Assembly: GCF_004363235.1 (NCBI RefSeq)
Contig: NZ_SNYW01000006.1
Location: 310,001-374,000, forward strand
Length of the DNA stretch: 64,000 nt
Reading direction: 5' to 3'
Origin: Dongia mobilis
GTDB taxonomy: Bacteria; Pseudomonadota; Alphaproteobacteria; Dongiales; Dongiaceae
Shown here one piece after another: positions 25,425-33,240 of this stretch. The number at the start of each line of letters is the position of its first letter. The first letter of the stretch is position 1. Under the pieces are notes generated by a model. It searched no databases and was not told where the DNA came from. It saw only the letters and a program-made list of their open reading frames with translations. The position numbers were made by a program, and so were the translations under genes.

Positions 25425-26807
25425 ATGACAACCCTGAATGACCTGCCGGTCGCCGTCATTGGCGCCGGACCGATCGGCCTTGCCGCCGCGGCGCATCTTG
25501 CCGAGCGCAATGTTCCCGTAAAGGTGTTTGAAGCGGGAGCGAGTGTCGGCGCCAACATCCGCGACTGGGCGCATGTGCGGGTCTTCACCACCTGGGAGCA
25601 GAATGTCGACACGGCCTCGCGCCGCCTTCTGGAACGTAATGGCTGGTCGCTGCCTGCGGCTGACGCGCTGCCGACTGGCGGCGAGCTTTATCGCGACTAC
25701 CTCGCGCCGCTGGCGGAGGTGCCCGAACTGACAGGGTCCATCGAAACCGGTGCCCGGGTGGTCGCCATTGCCCGTCAGGGCCTCGACAAGGTCACCAGTC
25801 GTGGTCGGGACGGACGACCCTTCGAGTTGCGCATCGTCGACAGCATGGGTGACGAGCGCACCTTCCTGGCACGGGCCGTCGTGGATGCGTCGGGGACATG
25901 GCAGAACCCGAATCCGCTGGGCGCCTCCGGCCTGCCGGCTGCTGGCGAGCATGCCCATGCTGCTCGCATCGCCTACGGTATGCCGGACGTGCTGGGTGCT
26001 GCGCGCGCCGACTATGCCGGCAAGCGCATTGCCGTGGTCGGCGGCGGCTATTCGGCGATCAACGTGCTCCTCGATCTGGTTCGCCTGATGGAGGTCGCCC
26101 CGGCGACAGAGGCGGTCTGGGTCGTACGCGGCACCGATATGAACCGGGTCTATGGCGGTGGCTCGGCTGACCAGTTGGAGGCGCGCGGTGCGCTGGGCAC
26201 GAAACTGCGGCAACTGGTCGATAGCGGCCACATCAGCCTGGTGACGGGTTTTGCCACCCGTGGGGTGCGCGCCAACGGCAAGGGTGTTGAACTCCTCGGC
26301 ACGCTCCGCGGTGCCGACGCGGTACTTCAACCGGTCGATCGAATTGTGGTGGCGACCGGCCAGCGGCCGGATCTCCTGATGACGCGGGAGTTACGGTTGG
26401 AGCTCGATCCCTGGCTGGAGGGTGTCAAGGCACTGGGGCCATTGATCGATCCCAATCTGCATTCCTGTGGCTCGGTTCCGCCCCATGGTCACCGCGAGGT
26501 CTCGCATCCAGAGCCCGGCTTTTACACGATCGGGGTCAAGAGCTATGGCCGGGCGCCCACCTTCCTGCTGCTCACCGGCTATGAGCAGGCGCGCTCGGTG
26601 GCGGCGGCGATCGCCGGCGACTGGCAAGCGGCGGACAATGTGCATCTGGTGCTGCCCGAGACCGGCATCTGTTCGACCGATACTGCGGTCGGCGCCGCGG
26701 GCTGCTGCGGTGGCCCGGCACCCGCCGAAGTCGACGCTTGCTGCGTCGCCGATGCCGTGGCCAAGGATGCCGGCAAGAAGGGTTGCGGCTGCGGGGTCGC
26801 CGCTTGA
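25425..26807 (+). CDS. ArsO/ArsV-like flavin monooxygenase with cysteine-rich tail
   Basis: The 460-residue protein has an FAD fold (VIGAGPIGLAAAAHL, from residue 10) and an NAD(P) fold (VVGGGYSAINVL). The layout is that of flavoprotein monooxygenases encoded in ars operons (ArsO, ArsV), thought to oxidise trivalent arsenicals. The last 45 residues hold seven cysteines: Cys416, 427, 428, 439, 440, 454 and 456. This tail could bind As(III) or a metal. AAGGAG precedes the ATG. Its stop overlaps the TTG start of the MFS gene. Whether it acts on arsenite or methylarsenite cannot be read here. Confidence 0.8.
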   Translation: MTTLNDLPVAVIGAGPIGLAAAAHLAERNVPVKVFEAGASVGANIRDWAHVRVFTTWEQNVDTASRRLLERNGWSLPAADALPTGGELYRDYLAPLAEVPELTGSIETGARVVAIARQGLDKVTSRGRDGRPFELRIVDSMGDERTFLARAVVDASGTWQNPNPLGASGLPAAGEHAHAARIAYGMPDVLGAARADYAGKRIAVVGGGYSAINVLLDLVRLMEVAPATEAVWVVRGTDMNRVYGGGSADQLEARGALGTKLRQLVDSGHISLVTGFATRGVRANGKGVELLGTLRGADAVLQPVDRIVVATGQRPDLLMTRELRLELDPWLEGVKALGPLIDPNLHSCGSVPPHGHREVSHPEPGFYTIGVKSYGRAPTFLLLTGYEQARSVAAAIAGDWQAADNVHLVLPETGICSTDTAVGAAGCCGGPAPAEVDACCVADAVAKDAGKKGCGCGVAA

Positions 26808-28012
26808 CGTCAACCGGCGCCAGGGCGTGGCATCCGACTTCGCCCTGGCGTGTCGTACCTGCCCTGGGAATCGCCCAGATTCTGGCCTGGGGCTCGTCCT
26901 ACTACCTGCCGGCCGTACTGGCACAGCCGATTGCGCTGGATACCGGTTGGGCGCTGAGCTGGGTCGTCGGTGGCCTCTCGCTCGGCCTGCTGGTGGCGGG
27001 GCTTGCATCGCCACTGGTCGGTCGCCGCATCCGCCGCCATGGCGGCCGCCCGATTCTGGCGATGAGTTCCCTCCTGCTGTCGGGCGGTCTTGCGGGTCTC
27101 GCTCTCGCGCCAAATCTCCCGGCCTTCATTGCGGCATGGGTGGTCATGGGTCTCGGCATGGGGGCCGGGCTCTATGATCCGGCGTTCTCGACTCTGGGCC
27201 ATCTCTATGGCCATGGCGCGCGCCAGCACATCACCACGCTGACCCTGTTCGGTGGCTTCGCCAGCACCGCGTGCTGGCCGCTCTCGGCCTTGCTGGTCTC
27301 CGAACTGGGCTGGCGCGGCGCTTGCTTCAGCTATGCCGTCCTGCATCTTTTGGTCTGTCTGCCGCTCTATTGGAAGGGGCTGCCGACCGCGCCGGCGGAG
27401 CCGGTACCGGACCCGGTCGCGCCCGAATCGCGCCCGGGCATCACGCCGGCAACAGGCCGGCTCTTCATTCTGCTCGCGGCCACGCTGATGATCGGAGCGG
27501 TCCTTTCCACCCTCATGTCGGTGCATCTGCTGACAATCCTGCAGGCGCGCGACATATCACTTGCGGCGGCGGTGGCCCTGGGGGCACTGGTGGGCCCATC
27601 GCAGGTCAGCGCCCGCTTCATCGAGATGCTGGTCGGCCGCTACCATCATCCGATCTGGACCAAGATCGCCTCGGTGAGCTTCGTGGCTCTGGGTCTTGGC
27701 CTGCTCTGGTTCGAGATACCGCTGATCGCCTGCGCCATGATCTTCTATGGCGCCGGGATCGGGCTCGAATCCATCGCCCGTGCCACGCTGCCGCTCACCT
27801 TGTTTGGTCCCGATGATTACGCACCGATCATGGGACGCCTCGCTCGCCCGAGCCTCATTGCGCAGGCTGCGGCGCCGGCTCTGGGCGCCCTGCTGATTCA
27901 GTTTATGGGGCCAGTTGGCGGGCTTGGTATCGTGGTTCTCCTGGCCTGCGGGAACGTGGTTCTGGTCGGATTCCTTTACGCCGCCTGCCAGAAGGCGCGA
28001 TCGGCCGGCTGA
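26804..28012 (+). CDS. MFS transporter in the arsenic island
   Basis: The 402-residue protein has twelve predicted helices and an MFS motif A-like SPLVGRRIRRHGGRP. No ATG or GTG lies between the monooxygenase stop and the first helix. TTG at 26804 overlaps that stop (TTGA) and has a G-rich stretch upstream, so I take it as the start. An ATG at 26738 would give a long overlapping, Arg-rich and implausible N-terminus. Position suggests export of the monooxygenase product or of trivalent arsenicals (ArsK-like), but family placement is by eye. Confidence 0.78.
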   Translation: MTSTGARAWHPTSPWRVVPALGIAQILAWGSSYYLPAVLAQPIALDTGWALSWVVGGLSLGLLVAGLASPLVGRRIRRHGGRPILAMSSLLLSGGLAGLALAPNLPAFIAAWVVMGLGMGAGLYDPAFSTLGHLYGHGARQHITTLTLFGGFASTACWPLSALLVSELGWRGACFSYAVLHLLVCLPLYWKGLPTAPAEPVPDPVAPESRPGITPATGRLFILLAATLMIGAVLSTLMSVHLLTILQARDISLAAAVALGALVGPSQVSARFIEMLVGRYHHPIWTKIASVSFVALGLGLLWFEIPLIACAMIFYGAGIGLESIARATLPLTLFGPDDYAPIMGRLARPSLIAQAAAPALGALLIQFMGPVGGLGIVVLLACGNVVLVGFLYAACQKARSAG

Positions 28013-28060
28013 ATGCCGATCCAACAGGAATTGTCACAATAGTTTCATGCCATTGGGTCT

Positions 28061-28092
28061 TTGTTTCTATTATCGTTGAACAATGGAAACAA
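28061..28092. promoter_or_regulatory. Candidate operator/promoter of the arsR-arsC fusion gene
   Basis: TTGTTTC (28061-28067) and GAAACAA (28086-28092) form a perfect 7-bp inverted repeat that encloses the start codon (28083). A TATTAT (28068-28073) inside it could be a -10 placing transcription start a few bases before the ATG. A second dyad, CCATTG (28050) with CAATGG (28081), overlaps. The sequence differs from the TATTTC sites of the first ArsR. Confidence 0.5.
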
Positions 28093-28940
28093 TTGACGCG
28101 GCAGAACTGTTCACGGCCCTTGGCCAGACGACCAGGCTGGATCTGATCCGGGCGCTGCTGGCGGCCGGGCCGACCGGTCTGCCTGCGGGCGACATTGCCG
28201 CGCAGCTGGGCGTGGCGGCCTCGACCCTCTCCTTTCACCTGCGCGCGCTGGAGCAGGCGGAACTCATTGTCGTCACGCGTTACGGCCGATCGCTGGTCTA
28301 TGCCGCCAATCTCGAGCGGTTGCGCGACCTGCTCGCCTATCTCGCCGGTGCCTGCTGTGGTTTCTCGCCCGTCCACCAGGCGGCACTCGGCACCTTCCTC
28401 GACACCCTCACCGCGGAGTCCCGGCCGATGGCGACCGATCCCTTCAACGTCCTCTTTCTCTGCACCCGCAATTCCGCCCGCTCGATCATGGCCGAAGCGA
28501 TCCTCAACAAGATCGGCGGCCAGCGTTTCCGAGCTATCTCGGCAGGATCGGCGCCCGCCGAGGATGGGCCACTGCCGGAAGTGCTCGCGCAATTGAAGGC
28601 GATGGGGCATGACGTTTCGACGCTGCGCTCCAAGTCGTGGGACGAATTCATCCAGCCGGGCGCACCGCAGATCGATTTCGTGATCGCGCTTTGCGACACG
28701 CTCTCGGGCCAGGTCTGCCCGGATTTCGGGACCAGCGTGGTGACGGCTTCCTGGCCCTTGCCGGATCCGGCCAAATTCGCTGGAAGTGCCGCCGAGCGTG
28801 CAACCTTGCTCAACGAACTCTATGCAAGTCTGCGGCGGCGGCTCGAGATCTTCATCAACCTGCCGATCGTCTCGCTCAACAAGCTGTCGCTGCAGGCGAA
28901 GCTGGACGAACTCGCAGATCCGCATGCACTGGCACGATAG
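28083..28940 (+). CDS. ArsR-ArsC fusion: arsenic repressor joined to thioredoxin-type arsenate reductase
   Basis: The 285-residue protein has an ArsR winged helix (residues 1-95; Cys91-Cys92 near its end) joined to a low-molecular-weight phosphatase-fold arsenate reductase (about 121-275). The reductase has the P-loop CTRNSARS (Cys127-Arg133) and two further cysteines, Cys204 (ALCD) and Cys212 (VCPDF). Their spacing matches the Cys10/82/89 triad of the thioredoxin-coupled S. aureus ArsC type. It should reduce arsenate and also sense arsenite. The start lacks a Shine-Dalgarno sequence and may be leaderless. Confidence 0.9.
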   Translation: METIDAAELFTALGQTTRLDLIRALLAAGPTGLPAGDIAAQLGVAASTLSFHLRALEQAELIVVTRYGRSLVYAANLERLRDLLAYLAGACCGFSPVHQAALGTFLDTLTAESRPMATDPFNVLFLCTRNSARSIMAEAILNKIGGQRFRAISAGSAPAEDGPLPEVLAQLKAMGHDVSTLRSKSWDEFIQPGAPQIDFVIALCDTLSGQVCPDFGTSVVTASWPLPDPAKFAGSAAERATLLNELYASLRRRLEIFINLPIVSLNKLSLQAKLDELADPHALAR

Positions 28941-28950
28941 GAGCAGGGCT

Positions 28951-29997
28951 ATGAGAATTGGCATCAGCGGCATGGGCCGCGTCGGGCGGCTTGCACTGCG
29001 CGCCGGGCTCGGTGCTGCCTTGCGCCCGAAGGACGATCCCCGGCGGGGAAACCGGCTCGACATCATCCATGTGAACGAGATCAAGGGCGGAGCCGCAGCG
29101 ACCGCGCATCTCATCGAATTCGACAGCGTTCAGGGGCGCTGGCGCGATGCCGACATCGCGGCGGAGGGCGACGAAGCGATCCGCATCGGCGATCGCCGCA
29201 TCGGCTTCTCATCTCATTCCGCGCCGGGCGATATTCCCTGGGGCGATCTCGGCGTCGACATCTTGCTGGAATGCACGGGAAAGTTCCTGACGCCGGAGGC
29301 CCTGCAGGGACATCTCGACCGGGGGGCAAAGCGTGTGATCGTCGCCGCCCCGGTCAAGTTCGACAGCGTGCTCAATGTCGTCGTCGGCGTGAACCATCAC
29401 CTCTACGACCCAGCCAGGCACCCGATCCTGACCGCGGCCTCCTGCACCACCAATTGCCTGGCGCCGGTGATCAAGGTCGTGCACGAGGCAATCGGTATCC
29501 GCCACGGCCAGATCACCACCATCCATGATCCAACCAACACCAATGTCGTGACCGACGCACCGCACAAGGATCTGCGGCGCGCGCGCAGCGCGCTACTCTC
29601 GCTGCAACCGACGACGACGGGCAGCGCCACGGCGATTGCCCTCATTTATCCCGAACTCAAGGGCAAGCTGAATGGCCACGCCGTCCGCGCGCCTATCCTC
29701 AACGCCAGCCTGACGGATTGCGTTCTTGAACTGGCACGATCGACCAGTTCCGAAGAAGTGAACGACCTGTTCCGGATTGCCGCCGGGGGTGAGCTTGCCG
29801 GAATCCTGGGTGTCGAGGAGAAACCGCTGGTTTCGGCGGATTTCGTCGGAGACACCAGGAGCAGCATCGTCGATGCGCTCTCGACCATGGTGACCGATGG
29901 CACGTTGCTCAAAATCTATGCGTGGTACGACAACGAAATGGGTTATGCCTGTCGCATGGTCGATCTGGCCAATCACGTCGCGGCGACCGGAATCTGA
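28951..29997 (+). CDS. ArsJ-associated glyceraldehyde-3-phosphate dehydrogenase
   Basis: The 348-residue enzyme has the NAD fold ([15 protein letters not shown]), the catalytic Cys165 in SCTTNCLAP, His192 in the TIHDPT motif and a C-terminal [12 protein letters not shown]. GAPDHs next to arsJ join arsenate to glyceraldehyde-3-phosphate to make 1-arseno-3-phosphoglycerate, which ArsJ exports. It starts ten bases after the arsR-arsC fusion and ends six bases before arsJ, so it is part of that operon and not a glycolytic copy. AGGAG lies upstream of the ATG. Confidence 0.93.
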   Translation: MRIGISGMGRVGRLALRAGLGAALRPKDDPRRGNRLDIIHVNEIKGGAAATAHLIEFDSVQGRWRDADIAAEGDEAIRIGDRRIGFSSHSAPGDIPWGDLGVDILLECTGKFLTPEALQGHLDRGAKRVIVAAPVKFDSVLNVVVGVNHHLYDPARHPILTAASCTTNCLAPVIKVVHEAIGIRHGQITTIHDPTNTNVVTDAPHKDLRRARSALLSLQPTTTGSATAIALIYPELKGKLNGHAVRAPILNASLTDCVLELARSTSSEEVNDLFRIAAGGELAGILGVEEKPLVSADFVGDTRSSIVDALSTMVTDGTLLKIYAWYDNEMGYACRMVDLANHVAATGI

Positions 29998-30003
29998 GCC
30001 ATC

Positions 30004-31266
30004 GTGACCGCCGCCTTGCGCAATTATGCCATCGTCACCGCCGCCTATTGGGGCTTCACCCTCACCGACGGCGCCTTGCGCATGCTGGTCCTGCTGCATT
30101 TCTTCCGCCTCGGCTATTCGCCGCTGACGCTGAGCCTGCTTTTCCTGCTCTACGAAGCCGCCGGCATCATCGCCAATCTAATCGGCGGCTGGCTCGCCGT
30201 GCGCTTCGGCATCGCGCGCATGCTTGCCAGCGGCCTTGCAACGCAGATCATCGGCTTTCTCTTCATGTCGGCGCTGCAGCCGGAATGGAGCGCCCTTCTG
30301 TCAGTGGCCTGGGTGATGGTGGCCCAGGGTATCTGCGGCATCGCCAAGGATGTCACCAAGACCGCCAGCAAATCGGCAATCAAGCTGACCTCGGACCAGG
30401 CGCCGTCCGCCGGAGCCGAACGCCGCTTGTTCCGCTGGGTCGCCTGGTTCACCGGCAGCAAGAATGCGATGAAAGGGTTAGGCTTTTTCCTGGGCGGTGT
30501 TCTGCTTGAACTGCTTGGTTTCCGTTTGGCGCTCTGGGTGATGGCAGCGGCGCTCGCCCTCATTCTAGCCGGCGTCATGCTTTCTTTGCCGCCCCTGATG
30601 GGCAAGGCGCAGGCATCGCGGAACGCGCGCGAATTTCTGGCGAAGAGCCGGGGCGTCAATTTGCTGGCGGCCGCCCGCGTGCTGCTGTTCGGTGCGCGCG
30701 ATGTCTGGTTCGTCGTCGGCCTGCCCGTCTTTCTCTATGCCTCGGGCTGGACCTTTGCCATGGTCGGAGGATTCCTGGCCGCCTGGACCATCGGCTATGG
30801 CATTGTCCAGGCGGCTGCTCCGGCGCTGGTTCGCCGCGAAAATGGCGATGGCCGGGCCGGCATCGCGGCGGCACGCCTGTGGTCGCTGCTGCTGACCCTT
30901 GTACCGGCCGCCATGGCTGTCTGGCTTGTCGCCGGGGAGATGGGCACTGGCGAGCCAAATGGCGAAACGATCGTGATCGGTGGCTTGCTTCTCTTCGGCG
31001 TCGCTTTCGCCATCAATTCCTCGGTCCATTCCTATCTGATCCTGGCCTATGCCGGATCGGAGAAGGCGGCCGAGGATGTCGGCTTCTATTACGCCGCCAA
31101 TGCAGCCGGCCGCCTTGCCGGCACGCTGCTATCCGGCGTGCTCTTCGGGGTTGGCGGAATCGTCGCCTGCCTTGTTGGATCGGCCGCCATGGTCGCGGGC
31201 TGCTGGTTGCTGACCCTGGCGCTGCCGGTTCCTGTGGGATCACCGAAGGCCCGGCCGGACGTTTGA
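30004..31266 (+). CDS. arsJ: ArsJ organoarsenical efflux permease
   Basis: The 420-residue MFS protein begins LRNYAIVTAAYWGFTLTDGALRMLVLLHF, of which YWGFTLTDGALRMLVLLHF is typical of ArsJ. It contains the loop GIAKDVTKTASKSAIK and TGSKNAMKG between halves. ArsJ exports 1-arseno-3-phosphoglycerate, which falls apart outside the cell into arsenate and 3-phosphoglycerate. Together with the adjacent GAPDH it gives resistance to arsenate without reduction. It is the last gene of the island. Confidence 0.95.
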   Translation: MTAALRNYAIVTAAYWGFTLTDGALRMLVLLHFFRLGYSPLTLSLLFLLYEAAGIIANLIGGWLAVRFGIARMLASGLATQIIGFLFMSALQPEWSALLSVAWVMVAQGICGIAKDVTKTASKSAIKLTSDQAPSAGAERRLFRWVAWFTGSKNAMKGLGFFLGGVLLELLGFRLALWVMAAALALILAGVMLSLPPLMGKAQASRNAREFLAKSRGVNLLAAARVLLFGARDVWFVVGLPVFLYASGWTFAMVGGFLAAWTIGYGIVQAAAPALVRRENGDGRAGIAAARLWSLLLTLVPAAMAVWLVAGEMGTGEPNGETIVIGGLLLFGVAFAINSSVHSYLILAYAGSEKAAEDVGFYYAANAAGRLAGTLLSGVLFGVGGIVACLVGSAAMVAGCWLLTLALPVPVGSPKARPDV

Positions 31267-31373
31267 ACCCGGGATTTTGGGACGGACTAGCGCGACGGAT
31301 CGTTCTTTCGATCGGATCCACGCGCGATCGAGGAACGGCACATCAGCCTGCCGGGCCGAGCGGGTCGGCTGGC

Positions 31374-31877
31374 TCAGTCCGCCTGCTGCCTCTCGGTCGG
31401 CAGGTGTCCGCCCGGAAAGACCGGCGATGATTTGACGGTGCCATAAACCAGGCTGGTATTGATGGAATTGATGCCCATGATCGCGTGCAAGCGATTGCGG
31501 ACAAAGGCCTCGTAGGCCTCCAGATCCGGCACCATCACGCGCAAAAGATAGTCGGCCTCGCCCGTCATCAAGTGACAGTCCAGCACCTCATCCATCTTCC
31601 GCACGCTTTCCTCGAAACGGTCGACAGCATCGCGATCGTGCCGCTGCAGCGTGATGCGGATGAAGGCGGTGACGCGCAACCCGACACCCTTGGGATCGAC
31701 GTCGGCCGAATAGCCGCGGATGATCCCTGCCTCTTCCAGCAATCTGACACGTCGCAGGCAGGGCGAGGGGGACAGGTTCACCTGCGTCGCCAAGTCAACA
31801 TTCGACAACCGGCCATCGCGCTGGAGGGCGCGGACAATCTGCAAATCCTTGGCATCAATTTGTCGATTAATGGTCAA
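31374..31877 (-). CDS. Lrp/AsnC-family regulator of the methionine gamma-lyase locus (MdeR-like)
   Basis: The 167-residue protein has an N-terminal helix-turn-helix (LSNVDLATQVNLSPSPCLRRVRLLEEAGII, about residues 24-53) and a RAM ligand domain with CHLMTGEADYLLRV. I start it at TTG 31877, where GGAG lies six bases upstream and the family N-terminus (IDAKDLQIVRALQRDGRLS) follows. Longer in-frame extensions run antisense to mdeA. It is divergent from methionine gamma-lyase, as MdeR is in Pseudomonas putida, and two dyads lie between them. Confidence 0.87.
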   Translation of the reverse strand: MTINRQIDAKDLQIVRALQRDGRLSNVDLATQVNLSPSPCLRRVRLLEEAGIIRGYSADVDPKGVGLRVTAFIRITLQRHDRDAVDRFEESVRKMDEVLDCHLMTGEADYLLRVMVPDLEAYEAFVRNRLHAIMGINSINTSLVYGTVKSSPVFPGGHLPTERQQAD

Positions 31878-31890
31878 TTTAAACTCCAAA

Positions 31891-31918
31891 ATGCCAAAAT
31901 CAGGGTAATTATTGGCAT
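31891..31918. promoter_or_regulatory. Candidate Lrp-type operator 1
   Basis: ATGCCAA (31891-31897) and TTGGCAT (31912-31918) form a perfect 7-bp inverted repeat. It lies between the divergent Lrp-family gene and mdeA, just upstream of the regulator's ribosome site, so it could serve autoregulation and mdeA activation. Confidence 0.55.
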
Positions 31919-31921
31919 AAA

Positions 31922-31938
31922 ATGGCAGCACTTGCCAT
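31922..31938. promoter_or_regulatory. Candidate Lrp-type operator 2
   Basis: ATGGCA (31922-31927) and TGCCAT (31933-31938) are a perfect inverted repeat with a 5-base centre, three bases after operator 1. Both sites share the TGGCA core, suggesting cooperative binding by a multimeric Lrp protein. Confidence 0.5.
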
Positions 31939-31982
31939 GGGCTTCGTGAAATCATGACGCCACAATCCTCAGGGAGACGGTC

Positions 31983-33191
31983 ATGAACCAGCACCGCCCG
32001 AACGGCTTCGCCACCCGCGCCATCCATCTTGGTTATGATCCGACGGAACATGCCGGCGCGCTGACGCCGCCCCTGCACCTGACCTCCACCTTTGCCTTTG
32101 ATAGCGTCGAACAGGGTGCCGCGCTGTTTGCAGGCGAGAGGGCGGGGCACATCTATTCGCGCATCTCCAACCCGACTCTCGATCTTCTGGAACGCCGCGT
32201 GGCCGATCTCGAGGGCGCCGAGGCGGGGCTGGCACTGGCCTCGGGGATGGGGGCTATCACCTCGGTCATGTGGAGTTTCCTGTCGCCCGGTGACGAACTC
32301 GTCACCGACCGGACACTCTACGGCTGCACTTTCGCGTTCATGCGGCACGGCCTTGCGAAATGGGGGGTGAAAATCACGCATGCCGACCTGACGGATCTCG
32401 ACGCCGTGCGGGCTGCGATGGGGCCGAGGACCCGCATGGTCTATTTCGAAACGCCCGCCAACCCGAACATGCGGCTGGTAGACATTGCCGCCGTCTCCGC
32501 GGTGGCGCATCGCGCGGGCGCCATGGTCGTAGTCGACAACACATATGCGACGCCGGTGCTGACGCGCCCGATCGGGCTCGGCGCGGACATCGTGGTGCAT
32601 TCCGCCACCAAATACATGGGTGGCCATGGCGATCTCGTCGGCGGGATCGCGGTGGGCCGGGCCGAGGACATGATGCAGGTGCGCGTTGTCGGCATGAAGG
32701 ACATGACAGGTGCGGTGATGTCTCCCTTCAATGCGATGCTGGTCCTGCGCGGATTGAAGACGCTGAAGCTGCGGATGGAACGGCACTGCCAGAGCGCCGC
32801 AATTGTCGCCGAAATGCTGGCGACGCACCCAGGCATTGCGGCGGTCTACTATCCGGGACTGGCGGCTTTTGCCCAGCATGCGCTGGCAAAGCGACAGATG
32901 CCCGGATTTGGTGCCATGATTGCGTTCGAACTCAAGGGCGGGCTCGAAGCCGGGATGGCGATGATGAACCGGCTCAAATTGATTCGTCGCGCGGTAAGCC
33001 TCGGTGATGCCGAGAGCCTGATCCAGCATCCCGCCAGCATGACCCATTCCACCTACACGGCCGAAGAGCGGCAGGCGCACGGCATCTCCGAGGGATTGGT
33101 CCGGCTGTCGGTAGGCCTGGAGGAAATCGAGGATATCCTCGATGATCTCTTGCAGGCGCTGAATGCCTCCCAGGTCCGGCTTTCGGCCTGA
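31983..33191 (+). CDS. mdeA: L-methionine gamma-lyase
   Basis: The 402-residue PLP enzyme of the Cys/Met metabolism family cleaves methionine to methanethiol, ammonia and 2-oxobutyrate. The PLP lysine is Lys210 in HSATKYMGGHGD. Tyr113 and the gamma-lyase-specific Cys115 occur in LYGCTFAF. These match P. putida MdeA Lys211, Tyr114 and Cys116 with a uniform one-residue offset, separating it from cystathionine enzymes that lack this Cys. GGAG precedes the ATG. It is followed by a DmdA-like gene and a ketoacid dehydrogenase E1 gene. Confidence 0.93.
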   Translation: MNQHRPNGFATRAIHLGYDPTEHAGALTPPLHLTSTFAFDSVEQGAALFAGERAGHIYSRISNPTLDLLERRVADLEGAEAGLALASGMGAITSVMWSFLSPGDELVTDRTLYGCTFAFMRHGLAKWGVKITHADLTDLDAVRAAMGPRTRMVYFETPANPNMRLVDIAAVSAVAHRAGAMVVVDNTYATPVLTRPIGLGADIVVHSATKYMGGHGDLVGGIAVGRAEDMMQVRVVGMKDMTGAVMSPFNAMLVLRGLKTLKLRMERHCQSAAIVAEMLATHPGIAAVYYPGLAAFAQHALAKRQMPGFGAMIAFELKGGLEAGMAMMNRLKLIRRAVSLGDAESLIQHPASMTHSTYTAEERQAHGISEGLVRLSVGLEEIEDILDDLLQALNASQVRLSA

Positions 33192-33240
33192 CGAGATCAG
33201 CGCTGCAACAAGCACCACCCCCATCATTGGAATTGCCTGC

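Noticed and set aside
28951-29997. GAPDH as the glycolytic enzyme
   Set aside because: It sits between an ArsR-ArsC fusion and arsJ with ten- and six-base gaps, which is the known context of the arsenic-specific GAPDH.
31267-31373. GATCG/CGATC hairpin between arsJ and the Lrp gene as a terminator
   Set aside because: The 5-bp stem has no following T-run on either strand; I could not defend it as a terminator.
31923-31936. TGGCAGCACTTGC as a third sigma-54 promoter, before mdeA
   Set aside because: Only two bases separate the TGGCAGC and TTGC elements where four are required. The sequence is better explained as the ATGGCA/TGCCAT dyad.
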